The translations under genes were made by a program, and so were the position numbers. Below the pieces are notes generated by a model that saw only the letters and a program-made list of their open reading frames with translations, searched no databases and was not told where the DNA came from. DNA of 64,000 bases from Poa pratensis (lineage: Eukaryota; Streptophyta; Magnoliopsida; Poales; Poaceae), in contig CAMZMU010000059.1 of NCBI GenBank assembly GCA_947311845.1, positions 36,462,063-36,526,062 on the forward strand. Direction: 5' to 3'. Below, one piece after another: positions 23,468-36,055 of the stretch (position 1 is the first letter of the stretch; the number at the start of each line of letters is the position of its first letter).

Positions 23468-26400
23468 ATCAAAGTGAAGATTCCAGCTCCGATATGCTTG
23501 CTTCAGCCCATGAATGGAAAGCTGAAGTTTGCATACATGTCTAGCATCCTTAAGATCAACAAAACCTACTTGTTGTACCAATTACAACTCTTCCTTAATG
23601 TTGCCATTAGGGAACACGGTTTCTTTATCCATCCATCAATTTCTTAATTGAAAATAATTGCTAGAACAATCCTAAACAGACTTAGGCATCGCCACTTGAG
23701 ACAAAATCTCGTTGTGGTCAACTTTTGAATATGTCGAAACTGTTTTATGACAAATCGATCCTTATAGACGGTTGCCTTTCCGTTAGTGTCTATTTTGTCA
23801 TAAAATTCCATTTACTCTCAACGGCCTGGATCCCATCAAGACGATTTAGCCAAGTCTTTACTTGGTAATCGTACATGGATTTTATCTCGGATTATATATG
23901 GTCATAGCCATTTTTCGGACTTACGTCTACCATCACTTCTTTGTAGTTCGTAGGTATTTTCATGTTCCATTAACATGACGTTTCATAACAAGATAGTCAT
24001 AGCATATAGTGCGGAAACCATTCTCGTATACCTACGATCTTAGTACGAGCTTATAGCGTCATGATCATTTATCATTAGCTTTCTTTCATCTGTGGAGGAC
24101 GATATCGGAACAATTTCCAGTATCGAAACAGTTTCCGTTGCGTCACTCTGATGTCTGGAGAGAAAGTTCATTAACTCCGTCTTGCTCTACTTTCTTTCCC
24201 ACTTATATCTTCGGATAAGAAACTATTTCTTGAGTAAGGTATATTCCGGCAACAATTTTGCCTTTGTTGTGAGATATGTACCCAACTAATTCTTTAGGTA
24301 CATTACAAAGATTTATCCATTTTAGGTTTGATCATATAAAAACACTAAAATATCGAAACGACAATCTAGGCCAAAAGCCATGCCATCACTCATATGGTAT
24401 TGCCTCCACGGATTTAGATGGTTTCCCTATTATCTAAAGTGAATGTTTTGTTTCTACCATATGACTTCAATGATCACAATAATTCGATAAGAGATTTATT
24501 TACCACACACTATCCAATAGAGTGTGATTACGACGTCCTAACACACCATAACATTGTGGTGTTCCATGCGGCGTAATTTGTGGAACTCTTTTCACAAGTC
24601 TTCCAATGATATGCCAAACTCATAACTCAAATCCTTGTTTCCTCGATCTGTATCGCAGGAATTTGATTTTCTTGTTAAGTTTATATTTCTTTCTTCACTC
24701 TGAACTTGTTTGATCTTATCAAACTTTTCAGACCAGCATTTCATTAAGTGGATATCCATATATCTACTCAAATCATTGGTGAAGTTTACGAAATAATGAT
24801 TTACACTACACGTTAACGTACTTCATTGATCCACACACATCATTATGTATGATTATCAATAAGTTAAATGCCCGTTTCCAGAAAACGGTGTCTTAGTTAT
24901 TTTGCAAGTGTCAAAAGATCAAAATCTAAGACTTGGAGGTCCATCTGAATGGAGCTTCTTAATGCATATAACATTGACATGACTTAAAATGTTAGTGCCA
25001 CAATAATGTGGTGTCATTATTAAGTTTGTATCCTTTGGCATTAATGTTATAAATGTGGGAGCTAATACCATCTGGATTCATATAAGAACACTCCATTTAT
25101 AATCGGTGTATGATCATTAAAGATATCACTCATAAATGTAGGACAACAATTTTGTCACTGACAAATATGAATAATTGTCTCGCTAGAGGCAAGACACACT
25201 TATAATGATCATGCTAACAAGCGATCAAACTGAATTTGTTCAGATCCAAATTAATCCAAAATGGTAGATGCAGAGAGAGTGTCTATGGCCATCACAACAT
25301 ATTGTCTGCCATCATCAACACACATTGTCTCCTCATCCTTCCAAGCTACTCAAGCAGAAAATCTCGTTTTCATAAAACATGACTAGTATCAAAACTTAGT
25401 CACTGCTGCAAGTACTTGTTTAGGTAAAACATTCATAACTCGTATATCATAAATACACTATCATCATTGATGACTTCCCGGTAATTCATTTCATCTCCAT
25501 GGTTTTTCCAACACAATCAAGAATTCATGAAGGTGAACGATTCCCCTTGCATGACATAGTCTATGACAAAACATTTGCATCTGGCAACATTGTCTGTCAT
25601 CCAGTGATCGAGCTGAGCGAGGCGTCTCAATGTCATCAAGTATGACCAACGTCATCAAGTATGACTGCCACGTGCTCCTTTAATGCGAGTGTTCTCTTCC
25701 ATCTTGGTTGAGAAGAAAACCTGATTTACGGTGGATACATATCATCAATCTCAGCGACCATTCCAAATGTTCGCGATCTGTCAACACACACCCACAGTTC
25801 ATTCTCTATGGCAGAGATCATAGCATACACTGGACTATGATGGAATTATCCGCACAAAACTTGATAATCCAAATTATCCTTTTGTTTAGCGGAATCTCAG
25901 GTCTATCTCCTATCGGGTTTTGTATCAATAGAGCTAATGGTTTAAACAAGGAGTATCCTCAAGCTACGGTATAAAAATATGAAGTTTGGACCCAACCTTT
26001 TAAGTTTCTCAATCGTAGGAATCACCTAAGTTTAAAAGGTCTATCAAACAGGTTATTATCTACAAAGGTTTTGCAAAACATAAAGACTTTGTTCATAATA
26101 AAAATGGGTTCAAGTTTTAATAAAATAAAACTAGCAGAACTCCCACTCAAAACGAATATCCCTCTCTTCGTTTTAGTGATTACACGATCCTCATCCGATA
26201 TACTATCCCCGATCGTCACGGCCGATAGCATAGCTTTAAAGGTAGACATCGTTTATGTCAATCACAACAACTATGTGACTCGTGCTTAACCTTTCGGTCA
26301 CTGTGTTCCGAGGCCATGTCTGTACATGCTAGGCTCGCCAAAATAACCTATAGCATATTGCTTGTGCAACGTGGCTTACACCCACGTTATGCGAACGCAG

Positions 26401-27080
26401 ATACGTCTGACACCCGATCGTCACGGCCTGCCTCGTAACGGAGAACTTTCGGTGGTGCACGCTATAGGGAGAACACTATATGGTATTTTAGGAGGGATCA
26501 TCTTATATTACTACCGCCGTGTAACTAATATATAGATATATATATATATACAATATAAGATGCACTCAATCTACATAACATCTAAAATGAAATGTAATGC
26601 GACATGATATGGTCTTGCGCCGATGGTCTCCTTCGCGTCCACAGTTTATAAACAATTTAACAAACCTATCTTGACCATATCATATTGCCCCTACAAAATA
26701 AAGTTAGACGCTTTCTACTTTATCTTTTGCATATTTTACGTGGCTGCTAGGGCTTTCGCACAAGAACTGTTTCTTACCTACGAATACAACCACAATAGCG
26801 ATAAGACAATTGTCTCTATTACACCCCTTTCGGGACCCTCCATTGTAAATACAATATCAACTATTGTAAGAGATACAGACACCCGCCAGCCACATATACG
26901 GTACAAGCCGTATGTCAAGTGTGGAACCAGTCTCGCGTAAGAGTATGCGTAAAGTCGGTCTGGGCTGCTTCATCGAACAATGCCGCGATATGAACAAGTA
27001 CACGCGAGAGGGTAACAAATGTAGAATCGATGCCCACATTCAACATGTGTTCTAACCATACCGTTATATCTACGCATAGA
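23468..27080 (-). pseudogene. Copia gag-pol remnant, right part (integrase and RT)
   Basis: Minus-strand 23600-23468 reads GFVDLKDARHVCKLQLSI then HGLKQAYRSWNLHFD, the Copia RT signature, and breaks off exactly at the LINE target. Minus-strand 24930-24680 reads TKTPFSGNG and VNHYFVNFTNDLSRYMDIHL, MKCWSEKFDKI, matching the gag-pre-integrase/integrase core of Copia elements. In-frame stops occur. I could not identify a clear gag frame in 25000-27080, where only short open frames remain. Confidence 0.75.
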
Positions 27081-27083
27081 CCG

Positions 27084-27095
27084 GCTCTGATACCA
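27084..27095 (-). other. Copia primer-binding site (initiator Met-tRNA)
   Basis: TGGTATCAGAGC on the minus strand, one base inside the 5' LTR end. This is the standard complement of the initiator methionine tRNA 3' end used by plant Copia elements to prime minus-strand DNA. Confidence 0.92.
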
Positions 27096-27096
27096 C

Positions 27097-28777
27097 TGAA
27101 GGGAATCGTGGGCAAAAAACAAAAAAATTCTAACAACGATAACCATAAACTAGCCATAATCTATTACTATGCAGATATACCGTAACGGAGGGGATCGATG
27201 TACATACCCTTGTAGACCGATAGCGGGGATTACGCTCCCGCAACAAGCGTTGTCGAAGTAGACGACGTAGCCGACCTCGAGGTCGCGAAGAACTTGATGC
27301 GATGAAGACGAAGGCGGCGCCGACCTCAAGGTGGTGAAGAGGAAGAAGACAACTTCCAGTGCCACCCGTGTAGCACCTCGTAGTTCCACACACATACGGT
27401 GTAGATGACGACCTCTGGGCTCCAGATCCAGCAGAGCAGCGGAAGCGGAAGATTGGATCTAGTAGCACGGCGGTGTGCGTATAGTGGAGAGACTTCCCTC
27501 ATCGTACGCAGCTCCAGAAACGAAACCATACTCAAGGTAGGAGAGAAGAAGAAGGAGAAGGATGGATTTTCAAGGCATGGGGGCACCCATATATATAGGT
27601 AGAGGAAGGATGCCCATCTTGGCGGCTTGGCCATGTGGGACTAAACCACATGGCCAGCCGCACCATGGGGGCTGCGCCGTCCCTAGGTGGGCCCCATGTG
27701 GCCCACCTAGACCGGCGGGCCCTCCTCCCTTTTCCCTTTAGGGGTTTTCCCCTAATGGGTTTCTAAGGCCCATTTAGGTTTAATGCCTTTAAAAATTCAA
27801 AATTAATTAAATAAAAATATATTTAATCACTAATAACACTTATTAATATTAAATACATATTATTTAATTCATTCTAACTCCGAAAACATATTTCATTGCC
27901 TACGATCAACATCGGACATGTCCCGGAACGCTTCCGGGCTCTCCGGTTTCTTTCGCTCTTATATCCAATCCAATCGTCACCTACCCTTAAGTGTGTTACC
28001 CTACGGTTCGGGATCACACAGACATGAACGAGACACGTACTCTGATCAATGACTAACAGCGAGATCTGGATACCCATGATAGCCCCTGTGCGTCCACGAA
28101 AGTCTTTTATCGTTCGAACCTTTAGACGTCCAGCCTCAATCTTTTGCCTGGCGATACTTAGATTGTCCGAGCATCGTTCTCTGTTATCTCGATTACCGAG
28201 CATGATCTCATCATTGACAAATCTATCTTTACTCGTCTGTGATATTACATCCCCGTGACCTAGTCACATGCTTGCAAGTTCATTGATGTAATCTCACCGA
28301 GTGGGCCCAGAGTATCTATCCTGCTATGTGGATTGACAAATCCCGCTCTTGATCACTCGCCTCCACTGCTTCCTTTGGATAACTGAAAGTGTCACCTTTA
28401 TTGTCACGCTATATAAGACATGTCGTTTGATGAGATCAAAGCACCTTCCAGAAGCAGCGATTTGATATAACCTCACAGTCGAAGGTATGAGCACTACGTT
28501 TCTATATCTTTTGGGTATGTCCATCACATCATTCACCTAACGACATGACTCCGTTGTCAACTGATGTAATTATCCATTATCAGGAAACCTTGATCATCTG
28601 TTGCCCAACGGACTAGTTAAATAGAGTCTAGTAGGGACCTGGTTGTTTATATACCACACGTGTATTAATGTTTCCGCGTAATACAGTTATAGCATGGTAC
28701 AAAAAACATATTATGAACAATTGAGATATGACAAATAAAATTACTTTATTAATTGCCTCTAGGACATATCTCGTTCA
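27097..28777 (-). repeat. Complete 5' LTR of the Copia element (1681 bp)
   Basis: Starts TGAACGAGATATGTCC at 28777 and ends CCCTTCA at 27097 on the minus strand. It contains the complete U3 missing from the left LTR. A TATA-like TATATATGGGTG on the minus strand (about 27585-27600) is a plausible promoter. The long open frames in it (for example minus 27326-27634) are also present in the left LTR and are not genes. Confidence 0.9.
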
Positions 28778-29238
28778 CATATTATAAGTAAAAATAATAG
28801 TCAAACCGTTCGTTGTTGACAAAAAGGTCGCTCATACTTTTGGCTCTGTTTGGAGTCCCAATTTTTTCAAAACCAAGATATACTAATACCATAATATTTC
28901 AGTACGCGTGCACGCTTTAATTCAGAGATTCTCATTTCTCAGTTTTAGAAAATAAAGGATTGGACCACTTTTTCCAATACTTATAATTTTTTGTGGAGAA
29001 TATCATGATTTTGAAAACTGCAATATTTATATAGCCAAACACCGCATGTTATGTTAAAAACATTTTGCTACCACACGAGCACTCTTAAACTTTTATAGAG
29101 TGAGTATTAAATAATTTATAGTGTAATGGAAAATACTATAGTGATTATTATATAGTTTACCATTTCAGGCCATTCTCTTCTCAGGGCCCTGGGCGATCAC
29201 CCTTTATGCCCGGCCTATGGGCCGATCCTGATCACTAG

Positions 29239-29805
29239 ATAGTTATTTCGAGTACAAAATTATATGTATTAGACCCAAACACCTTCTAACCGTACTCACT
29301 AATCCAAAATCTACGAATTCTCACTGTTTACATCGGTAATAGTTGGGGTGTACAGCTTAGGCAACCGCTTGGTCATGCCTAGGAAATTCAATGGACAAAG
29401 CCGAGAAGGGAAATTGAGAGTATTCAATGTCAAATGAAGCCGGCGATCGATTGGTCCTAATGCAAAACTTAACTAGGATAAGAGCTCCTTCCTTTGCGGC
29501 GTTTGAAGATGCAAACAACATCTCTTTTTCTTCACTTGCTCTTTGGCAAAATTCATTCGCAAGGTGTGTGTTACGGAGCTTCTCAGCATCGCAATTAGAA
29601 CTCCGGCCCTATAACTTTGTAGAGCCTTTCCCTTTGCTTTAGGGAATTCAAGTCAAAACCGTAAGGTTATTTGGGTGGCCTTTGCTGCTCAAAGCAAGGA
29701 TCTCTATATTAATGCAACAAGATCACTATTGAGTGAGTTCTTCGTATTCATCAAACAGACCGTTTGTTAAAAATGATCATATGTTCATATACCCTATCTC
29801 CATTT
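29239..29805. other. Intergenic, no gene recognised
   Basis: AT-rich unique-looking DNA right of the hAT end. A short frame at 29427-29642 has no recognisable similarity. Confidence 0.4.
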
Positions 29806-29832
29806 GGCCTTGTTCGGTTAATCCACTACTCA

Positions 29833-30146
29833 GGCCTTGTTTGGTATGAAGGGTTTTCCATCCCCAAAGTGGTTGGGGAATTTTGGGGATCGGGTGAACC
29901 CCTTGCCTTCACCCAATCCCCAATTTTCCCTATCGCTAGCCTCATCGATTCGTTCCCGGTCAATCCACTAGGCTTCGCTAGGGGTGTCAAACACACCTGG
30001 GTCGGGAGGGTTTCTGGTGGTTTGGCCGGGTTGGCCCAAACCCACCCCTGTGCACCAAACAAGCTTTGGGGGAATTTTCGGGGTTTTGAGCCCCTAGTGG
30101 ATTTTCCCTGCAAATCCCGGCCTACCCCTTTGTACCAAACAAAGCC
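29833..30146. mobile_element. Tourist-like MITE, inner copy A (314 bp)
   Basis: Ends GGCCTTGTTTGGTATGAAGG and the mirrored CCTTTGTACCAAACAAAGCC, with a perfect 3-bp duplication TCA on both sides (29830-29832, 30147-30149). The 140-codon frame across it is a by-product of its base composition. Confidence 0.85.
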
Positions 30147-30185
30147 TCAAGTGGATTGGAGGGGAATGGAGGGGAATTTTACTTA

Positions 30186-30609
30186 GGGCTCGTTGGTTTT
30201 GTTGGGAACGAAAACAGGCGTGAATCGACCCAGGTAGGGATTGGTTGATCCCGTCCCTACACCCAATCCCCACTAACCCCATTTAGCCCTGCTCATTAAT
30301 CCCTCGTACACTTTCTTTGCTAGTCGGTTATTCCCGTAACCTTTTTTTTTTGGGGGCGGTTCGCTCATTCCCATTCGCTCGTTCGTTCTCTATACCCTGC
30401 ATCATGGAAATTGTTCCACACCGCAGGTGGGGATCATTATTTTCCAGACCAACTGAGTGGAGGATGGACGGATTGCGCTAAGCCAGAATCCCGTCGGGGG
30501 CGAAACGAAGACACCAAAAAAATTCGCTGGGCTAGATAAGTTACCTCGCCGGGTTGGAAAACTAGGACCAGGCCAATCCCTGTCTCCCATGGATTAAACG
30601 AACGAGGCC
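30186..30609. mobile_element. Tourist-like MITE, inner copy B (424 bp)
   Basis: Ends GGGCTCGTTGGTTTTGTTGG and the mirrored GGATTAAACGAACGAGGCC, with TTA on both sides (30183-30185, 30610-30612). It belongs to the same broad family as copy A and the outer element. Confidence 0.8.
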
Positions 30610-31010
30610 TTAGATGGGATTTTATCCCCCTCAATCCAAGCCAATCCCTGTCATTTCAGATGAAACCGAACAAGGCCTTAGTGAGAAGGATGAACAAAGC
30701 GACTAGGGAGATGCCACCGGTATCAATGAGTACTCTCAGGCGTTGCTTAGGGGCTTAGGGCTCCCGCTTATTTATGGTGTGTAGATCAGCCTGCCATGTA
30801 TTCTCCTTATGCGTTGATGTGGATTTTCATTGCCCGTTTGTTGGTGCTGTAATCGCAAGCTGATACCCTCAATGCGTGGTTGTAAAGTTCAAATCCCGAC
30901 AATTTAGGGCTTTATATATGAAGCTAGGCATATATCTTTTGGTGGAAGTATAATCTTGACTTAATTAAACCATTTTTATCATTTTATCCAACATGTGTTC
31001 CGAGTAAAAC

Positions 31011-31048
<38 letters not shown>
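31011..31048. repeat. (CT)n(AT)n microsatellite
   Basis: CT dinucleotides at about 31011-31026 are followed directly by AT dinucleotides at about 31027-31048, some 630 bp upstream of the TOM1-like gene start. The rest of 30681-31430 is promoter/upstream DNA without a signal I can name. Confidence 0.85.
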
Positions 31049-31673
31049 CTCTGGTACACCTTCGTGTGGAAGAATTAGAAGATGCTATGACCAGATTTAC
31101 TTTCCACCCACACGACTACACGAGACTCTGCTCTGCTTTGACGACAAACTTCTAGATTAGCTTTAAAGCATTTTGTTTAGCCTCTAACCATCAAGTTGAC
31201 GGAAAGTTCTCCTGGTGCGTGATGACAAGAAGACAAACAGGCCAAAGATGACATACGGAGATTTGCAAGTACAGTACTCCAGGCTCCAGCCAGCAGATAA
31301 ACCCCATGACGACGCAGGGGAAAACCCGCTTAAACCCAAACCGGTAATCCCTTCCAGGCTCCAGCCACCCGCAGAACCGCCGCCACGCGGCTCGGAGGCC
31401 CACCCGTCATGCACGTACCACGCGAAACCCCAAGTGGATAACGGACGCGCACACGCAACGCCCCTTCTTCCAATTTCGGCTAGTCCACCACCTGCCCCTC
31501 CTCTCCCCGTCCGTCTCTCCCTCCCTCCTCGTAAAAGCAAGCGCACGGGAAGAAAAAAATCAAAGGGAATCTTTCGAGCTCCGTACCGCGACCGATTCCC
31601 AAAGCCCCAAGCCGCCGCCGCCGGATTGGTTGGTTAGGCGCCGAGAGAAGAGGCGAATTCGTTTGCGGCGGCG

Positions 31674-34600
31674 ATGTACTCGGTGGGAGGGTCGGGGCAG
31701 CGGCCGGCGGGGCGGCTGCCGGCGGCGTCAAGGGTCGACAAGGCCACCAGCCACCTGCTGCAGGGGCCCGACTGGGCCGTCAACCTCGAAATCTGCGACA
31801 CCCTCAACGCCGACCGATGGTGGGTCACCGATCGCCTCTCCCCCCTCCCACATCGTCCTACTACTATCGAACATGCTTGTTTTGTTTGTTGGTGCTTGCC
31901 GCGGGGTATTCGGAATTGTGGTGGGGGAATAATTGGGGATTCTGGGTGGCCGATTGCGTTTTCGCTGTTTTGTTGTCGCTTCTGTCGCGGCGCTGCTGTG
32001 CTGGGTTCGGGTTTTGGGGGCCGTTGACCCTGTTGATTGGGAGCAGGTTTTGGTCAAAATTTCAGTCTATTGGGGATTTTTTGTTACTCCCAATTTGAAG
32101 TTCTATATGAGGGGATGCGTACTACTGTAGTGCCAAATTGAAGTTGAATTGAGATGATTGGTGCGAAGTGGCCTCCAGCCGTGAAACCTAGGATGGTTTA
32201 CAAGTGGTTACCATGTTACGAGGACTAGTAGTATAATAAGGGCTGTAAGTACGAAGCACACGCCTGTAGGTTACTTTTCGCTTTAGCATCGCAAGTTTTT
32301 AATTCTGTTAGCTTAGGCGGAAGTGAGAAACTGCAGCTCGACCTCAGGTTCTGGAGCTTCGACTGAGATGTCTCGATTGATCATGAGAGAACTTCCATAG
32401 AGGATCATCGCATTGCTATGCGAAATTTACAGGGGTGCATATAGCTTGCTTGTCATTCCTGTCAATCAGCCTATGAACCTATGAATTCTAAGTTCTGGTT
32501 CTTTGTACAGAAATACTATAAAGGATTAAGTTGACGATAGCATATGGTTTTGATGCCTTGGCAGTTTGATGGTGTTCTTTCAGAACTAAACTGTGTCTCA
32601 GTTGTTCATGATGTTGCTTAACTACGTTCAAGTCTGACATGTCAGGCATTCATTTACAGTTGTATGGTGCATGCGGCTGCATTGTCGTACAAGCTTATGA
32701 TCGTATAACTAGTGAACTCTTTAAAAACAATTTTGCAACTCTGTTTTTCTTTGTTTTAGTGCATAAATGGGTGGACGTCTAGATGAATTTATACGATAGC
32801 TTGTGATTTATGTATTACCTTGTGTTTGAATGTAGGATTAAAAGAAAACTTTTACTATGTTTTGTTTGTTTAAATGCATAGATGGGAAGACATCCAGATA
32901 GGCTTACCTTACCGGGTGCTAATATATTTCAAATTCTGAATCAGGCAAACAAAAGATGTGGTAAAAGCAGCGAAGAAGCGGCTGCAGCATAAGGACCCGA
33001 AAGTTCAGTTTTTCACTTTGACGGTGCGTACTGTAATAATATGTGTTATTGTGTTACTATTGGTAGTTTCCTGTAAAGTTTCACCTCACAGGCCTGTTTT
33101 TAGTTTTAACACTGGTTATAAAATATTTGCAGCTGTTGGAGACAATGATGAAGAACTGTAGTGAATATGTTCATTCTGAAGTTGTTGAGCAGCATATTTT
33201 ACAAGAAATGGTTAAAATTGTCCAGAAGAAGGTATACTCTCATTTGCCCCTTCCAGCTCCTCTCCTTAAAATTATGATGTTGCCTAAATTTAAATAGCCA
33301 GGAGAAGTAAAAACATGTTCAGAATTAACTAGCAAGTATGTATAGCTTACAGTCGGGCGTTTTGCAATATCAGTTTGTGAATGCTTGTTTAATTGATTTA
33401 CTATTTTTCTATTACAGATAAATTTTTCATGTCATTTAGAACTGTATCCAGTCTCGCATGCTTGATACAATCTCAAATAATGTGGTTTTGTTTTATTTTT
33501 TTTACTTCATATAAACCCTGTATGTATTATCTGTGGTTGATCTAGTTTTGGTTATCCCTGTTGTTTTGTGACTCAGATTCGGTGTTTGAGCCGAACCGTC
33601 ATTCTTCAATATTTTTTTAGGTCAACTTGCTAACTGTTATTGCTTATAATGGTAACAACCATATTTGCAATTCATCCATAATAGATTGTATAATTGGCAT
33701 TGGCATTTTTGTGGTTTCCATTTCTAGTTGTGATTTCAGTCTCATTCACTCATTGTCTTCTATTTCTGTATACCAATTGAAACCAATAAAAAACGCTAAT
33801 TTGTTGGGAACATTTATTTTCTAAATATCCATCCAGCATGATCTGCAAGTGAAGGATAAGATATTGATACTTCTGGACTCATGGCAAGAAGCATTTGGTG
33901 GACCTGGGGGAAATATCCACAATATTACTGGTCATACATTGAACTGAAGGTATGCTGCAATTATTTTATGAGTATAAACCTCGCACCTAGCAAAGGCGAG
34001 AACTTGTTCTGAAAGAAATGTTTGAAGTATATAAGCGGTTCAGTGTCAGATGATTTAACTTTTACTTTTTGGGGATAAACTACTGAATTAATCATATCAG
34101 CTAACCCAAGGTCTGTTACAGAGGTCAGGAGTAGCATTCCCACGTCGTCCTATGGATGCCCCTCCAATATTTACTCCTCCCGCAACACATCATTCTCAGC
34201 CCTATGGTTCACCTACATATCCCACTGGAAGTCTAAACGATAGAATGTCATCTGATGTTGAAACGCTGAGGTTGCATTTCTTATCTTGTATTCAGCTCCT
34301 TTAGCTTTTGTCTTACCAGCTATCTCTTCTATTATTCCTTATGAATGTTAGAGTTATAACCTATCATCTCTTTTTGCTCCAGTTCAGGGGATTTGGATAA
34401 CATCAGAGACGCGACAGAACTACTGAGTGATATGGTGAATGCTTTGAATCCTGCTGATCGCATGGTAAATGAATATTCACAAGAAAATTGCATTGCTAGT
34501 TTAAGTGCAGTTCATGAAATAACCTATTCAATATTTGGTCATACCAGGCTGTTAAAGATGAAATTGTTACAGAGCTTGTCAGCCAAAGTCGTTCAAATCA

Positions 34601-36055
34601 ACAAAAGCTCATGGGGTTTGTCAGTTCAACAGGGTAAGTTCATCTCTCTCAGATTGTACAAGCCTATATTTCCCCTTTGTTCGTGTACTGCAGTGTTTTC
34701 ATCGAGTGTATTTGAACTTTAATGTAAGCACTAGCAGCTACATGCATAAGCGTGGTACACATTTTTCAGTTCCTGTATTATCTAAATGAAAGTGCAGTGC
34801 AGGCTACACAGCCACCGAATGTAATGTTTGACCTTTTGCTATTCCTGTTGTTTAGGAATGAGGAGCTGTTGAAACAAGGCCTAGAAATAAATGATCGCTT
34901 ACAAAGTATACTAGCAAAACACGATGCAATTGCTTCTGGTGCTCCTCTGCCAGTTGAAACACCAAGGAGAGACGAGATACCGAGAGGGTATCCAACACAA
35001 CAACCGTCTGCACCTCCAATTGCACATAATGAGCCCCCTGTTGAAGAGGACGAAGATGACGAGTTTGCTCAGATAGCGAAAAGGTACTTGAGAGTACCTT
35101 TGATTGGCAATCTGCAAATTCTTGATCCTAACTAATTATGTATTACTCTTTTATCTGTAGAAAGAACAAATCTGTGGTAAGTAGCGACGAGGCATCATCA
35201 AGTGTTGGTGACCATGCTCTTATACCTGTTGATGATGCAACTTCTGAAGCCTCATCTTCTGTTGCGAGCAATGCACTGGTTCCTGTTGAGTCAGCTCCTG
35301 TCAGTGCTACTCGGACAAAAGAGCAGGATATGATCGACCTTCTCAGCCTCACCTTGTACAGTCCTCCTGAAGCATCTACAGATTCTTCAACTCAGAGCCA
35401 AAATGACAGTCAGCAGACTGGCATGCCAAATGGCTCACAATTACCGCCGAACTGTCAGCCCGGTGCACCGAATGGACAACATTACCCTTCCAACAACCAG
35501 GCCTATCCAATAAATCAGGGGTACACTCCATACAACAATTATGTTGCACCCTGGGCCCAGAGTGCACAGACTGGAGCATATCCAACTCAGCCTCCACAGT
35601 ATGCATCATCTAGCTATCCAGCACCACCATGGGCCATGCCAACAAGTGCCAACTCTGTAAATCCTTTTCAGCCTGCCACATACCAAATGCCGAATCCTCC
35701 TGTTGCTTCTGTTGCCCCAACAGTTTCCTATCCAGCTCCTTCGACACCCTATGCTGCTACACCAATGCAACATGTGCCATCTCCAACCCCCAACCCCAAT
35801 CATATGCAACAGCACAGCTCTTCTGTCTCTCATGCAAACAATGCCCTCGTCATTGCCCCAGATGTTCGAATGAATGGAAACCAAAGACCGAAAGAAGCAC
35901 CAGCGACAGCAGCCAAACCCTACTACATGCCAGACAATCTGTTTGGTGATTTGATTGATGTGAAAAGTTTCGGTGCTGGAGGTAAGATGAGCAGATCGAC
36001 GAATATGCCTAGTCCAAAGGGTGGAGGTCAACCTATGATCGGTGGAAAGAAATAG
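31674..36055 (+). CDS. TOL: TOM1-like VHS/GAT-domain protein (TOL family)
   Basis: Nine exons with GT-AG introns and matching phases: 31674-31819, 32945-33023, 33133-33231, 33837-33949, 34122-34270, 34383-34464, 34548-34633, 34856-35083, 35161-36055 (about 625 residues). TOL proteins bind ubiquitinated plasma-membrane cargo and pass it to ESCRT for vacuolar degradation. The VHS domain (about residues 17-146) shows VDKATSHLLQGPDWAVNLEI, KRLQHKDPKVQFFTLT and LETMMKNCSEYVH. The GAT domain (about 196-280) shows DATELLSDMVNALNP, VKDEIVTELVSQSRSNQQKL and NEELLKQGLEINDRLQSIL. An acidic linker EEDEDDEFAQIAKR follows, then a Pro/Gln/Tyr-rich tail with a clathrin-box-like DLLSLTL and NLFGDLIDV. Anomaly: exon 4 is one base short at the run of five G at 33906-33910. 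The frame should continue as a Lys-Tyr-Pro-Gln segment but hits a stop as printed. Splice phases agree only if that base is restored, which suggests a sequence error or a very recent lesion. Confidence 0.93.

Larger units (their letters stand above)
13622..28777 (-). mobile_element. Copia LTR retrotransposon (minus strand), internally deleted, hosting a LINE
   Basis: The termini are TG..CA and a perfect 5-bp target duplication CATAT flanks the element (13617-13621, 28778-28782). The 5' LTR is 27097-28777, the primer-binding site is next to it, and the truncated 3' LTR is 13622-15030. Between them are relics of a Copia polyprotein in the canonical order integrase, RT, RNase H, reading right to left. 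The total is 15.16 kb, of which 7.7 kb is the later LINE insertion (15769-23467) and its duplicated target. The LTR start TGAACGAGATATGTCCTAG resembles the BARE/Angela-type start around the shared CCTAGAGGCAAT word. Coding remnants have stops and shifts, so it is inactive. Confidence 0.9.
12764..29230. mobile_element. hAT-like element, about 1.3 kb, split by a Copia insertion
   Basis: The left end CAGGGCCGGTCC (12764) and right end GGGCCGATCCTG (ending 29230) are imperfect inverted repeats (9 of 12). They are flanked by GTCACTAG (12756-12763) and ATCACTAG (29231-29238), a 7/8 match to an 8-bp duplication. The right end also carries the GCCCAGGGCCCTGAG word (on the minus strand) common in cereal hAT ends. 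The only element-specific DNA is 12764-13616 and 28783-29230. No transposase was recognised there. Confidence 0.7.
29806..30677. mobile_element. Tourist/PIF-Harbinger-like MITE, outer element of a nest
   Basis: Termini GGCCTTGTTCGGTTAATCC and the mirrored GAAACCGAACAAGGCC. The flanking triplets are TTT (left) and TTA (right), one mismatch from a 3-bp target duplication. Two younger elements (29833-30146 and 30186-30609) interrupt it, leaving about 130 bp of its own sequence. Confidence 0.75.

Noticed and set aside
27326..27634. Open frame of 102 codons on the minus strand
   Set aside because: Lies in the Copia LTR; the corresponding region of the left LTR carries the same sequence with altered frames.
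13622..28777. Two solo LTRs of independent elements
   Set aside because: The CATAT duplication at the outer edges, a primer-binding site next to the right LTR and Copia coding relics in order between them show one element.
29764..30186. 140-codon plus frame
   Set aside because: Coincides with a Tourist-like MITE; both strands are open because of composition.
30842..30905. tRNA-like sequence with a B-box-like GTTCAAATCCCGAC
   Set aside because: The B box is plausible, but no A box at the right distance and no acceptor-stem pairing were found; perhaps an old SINE or tRNA relic, not callable.
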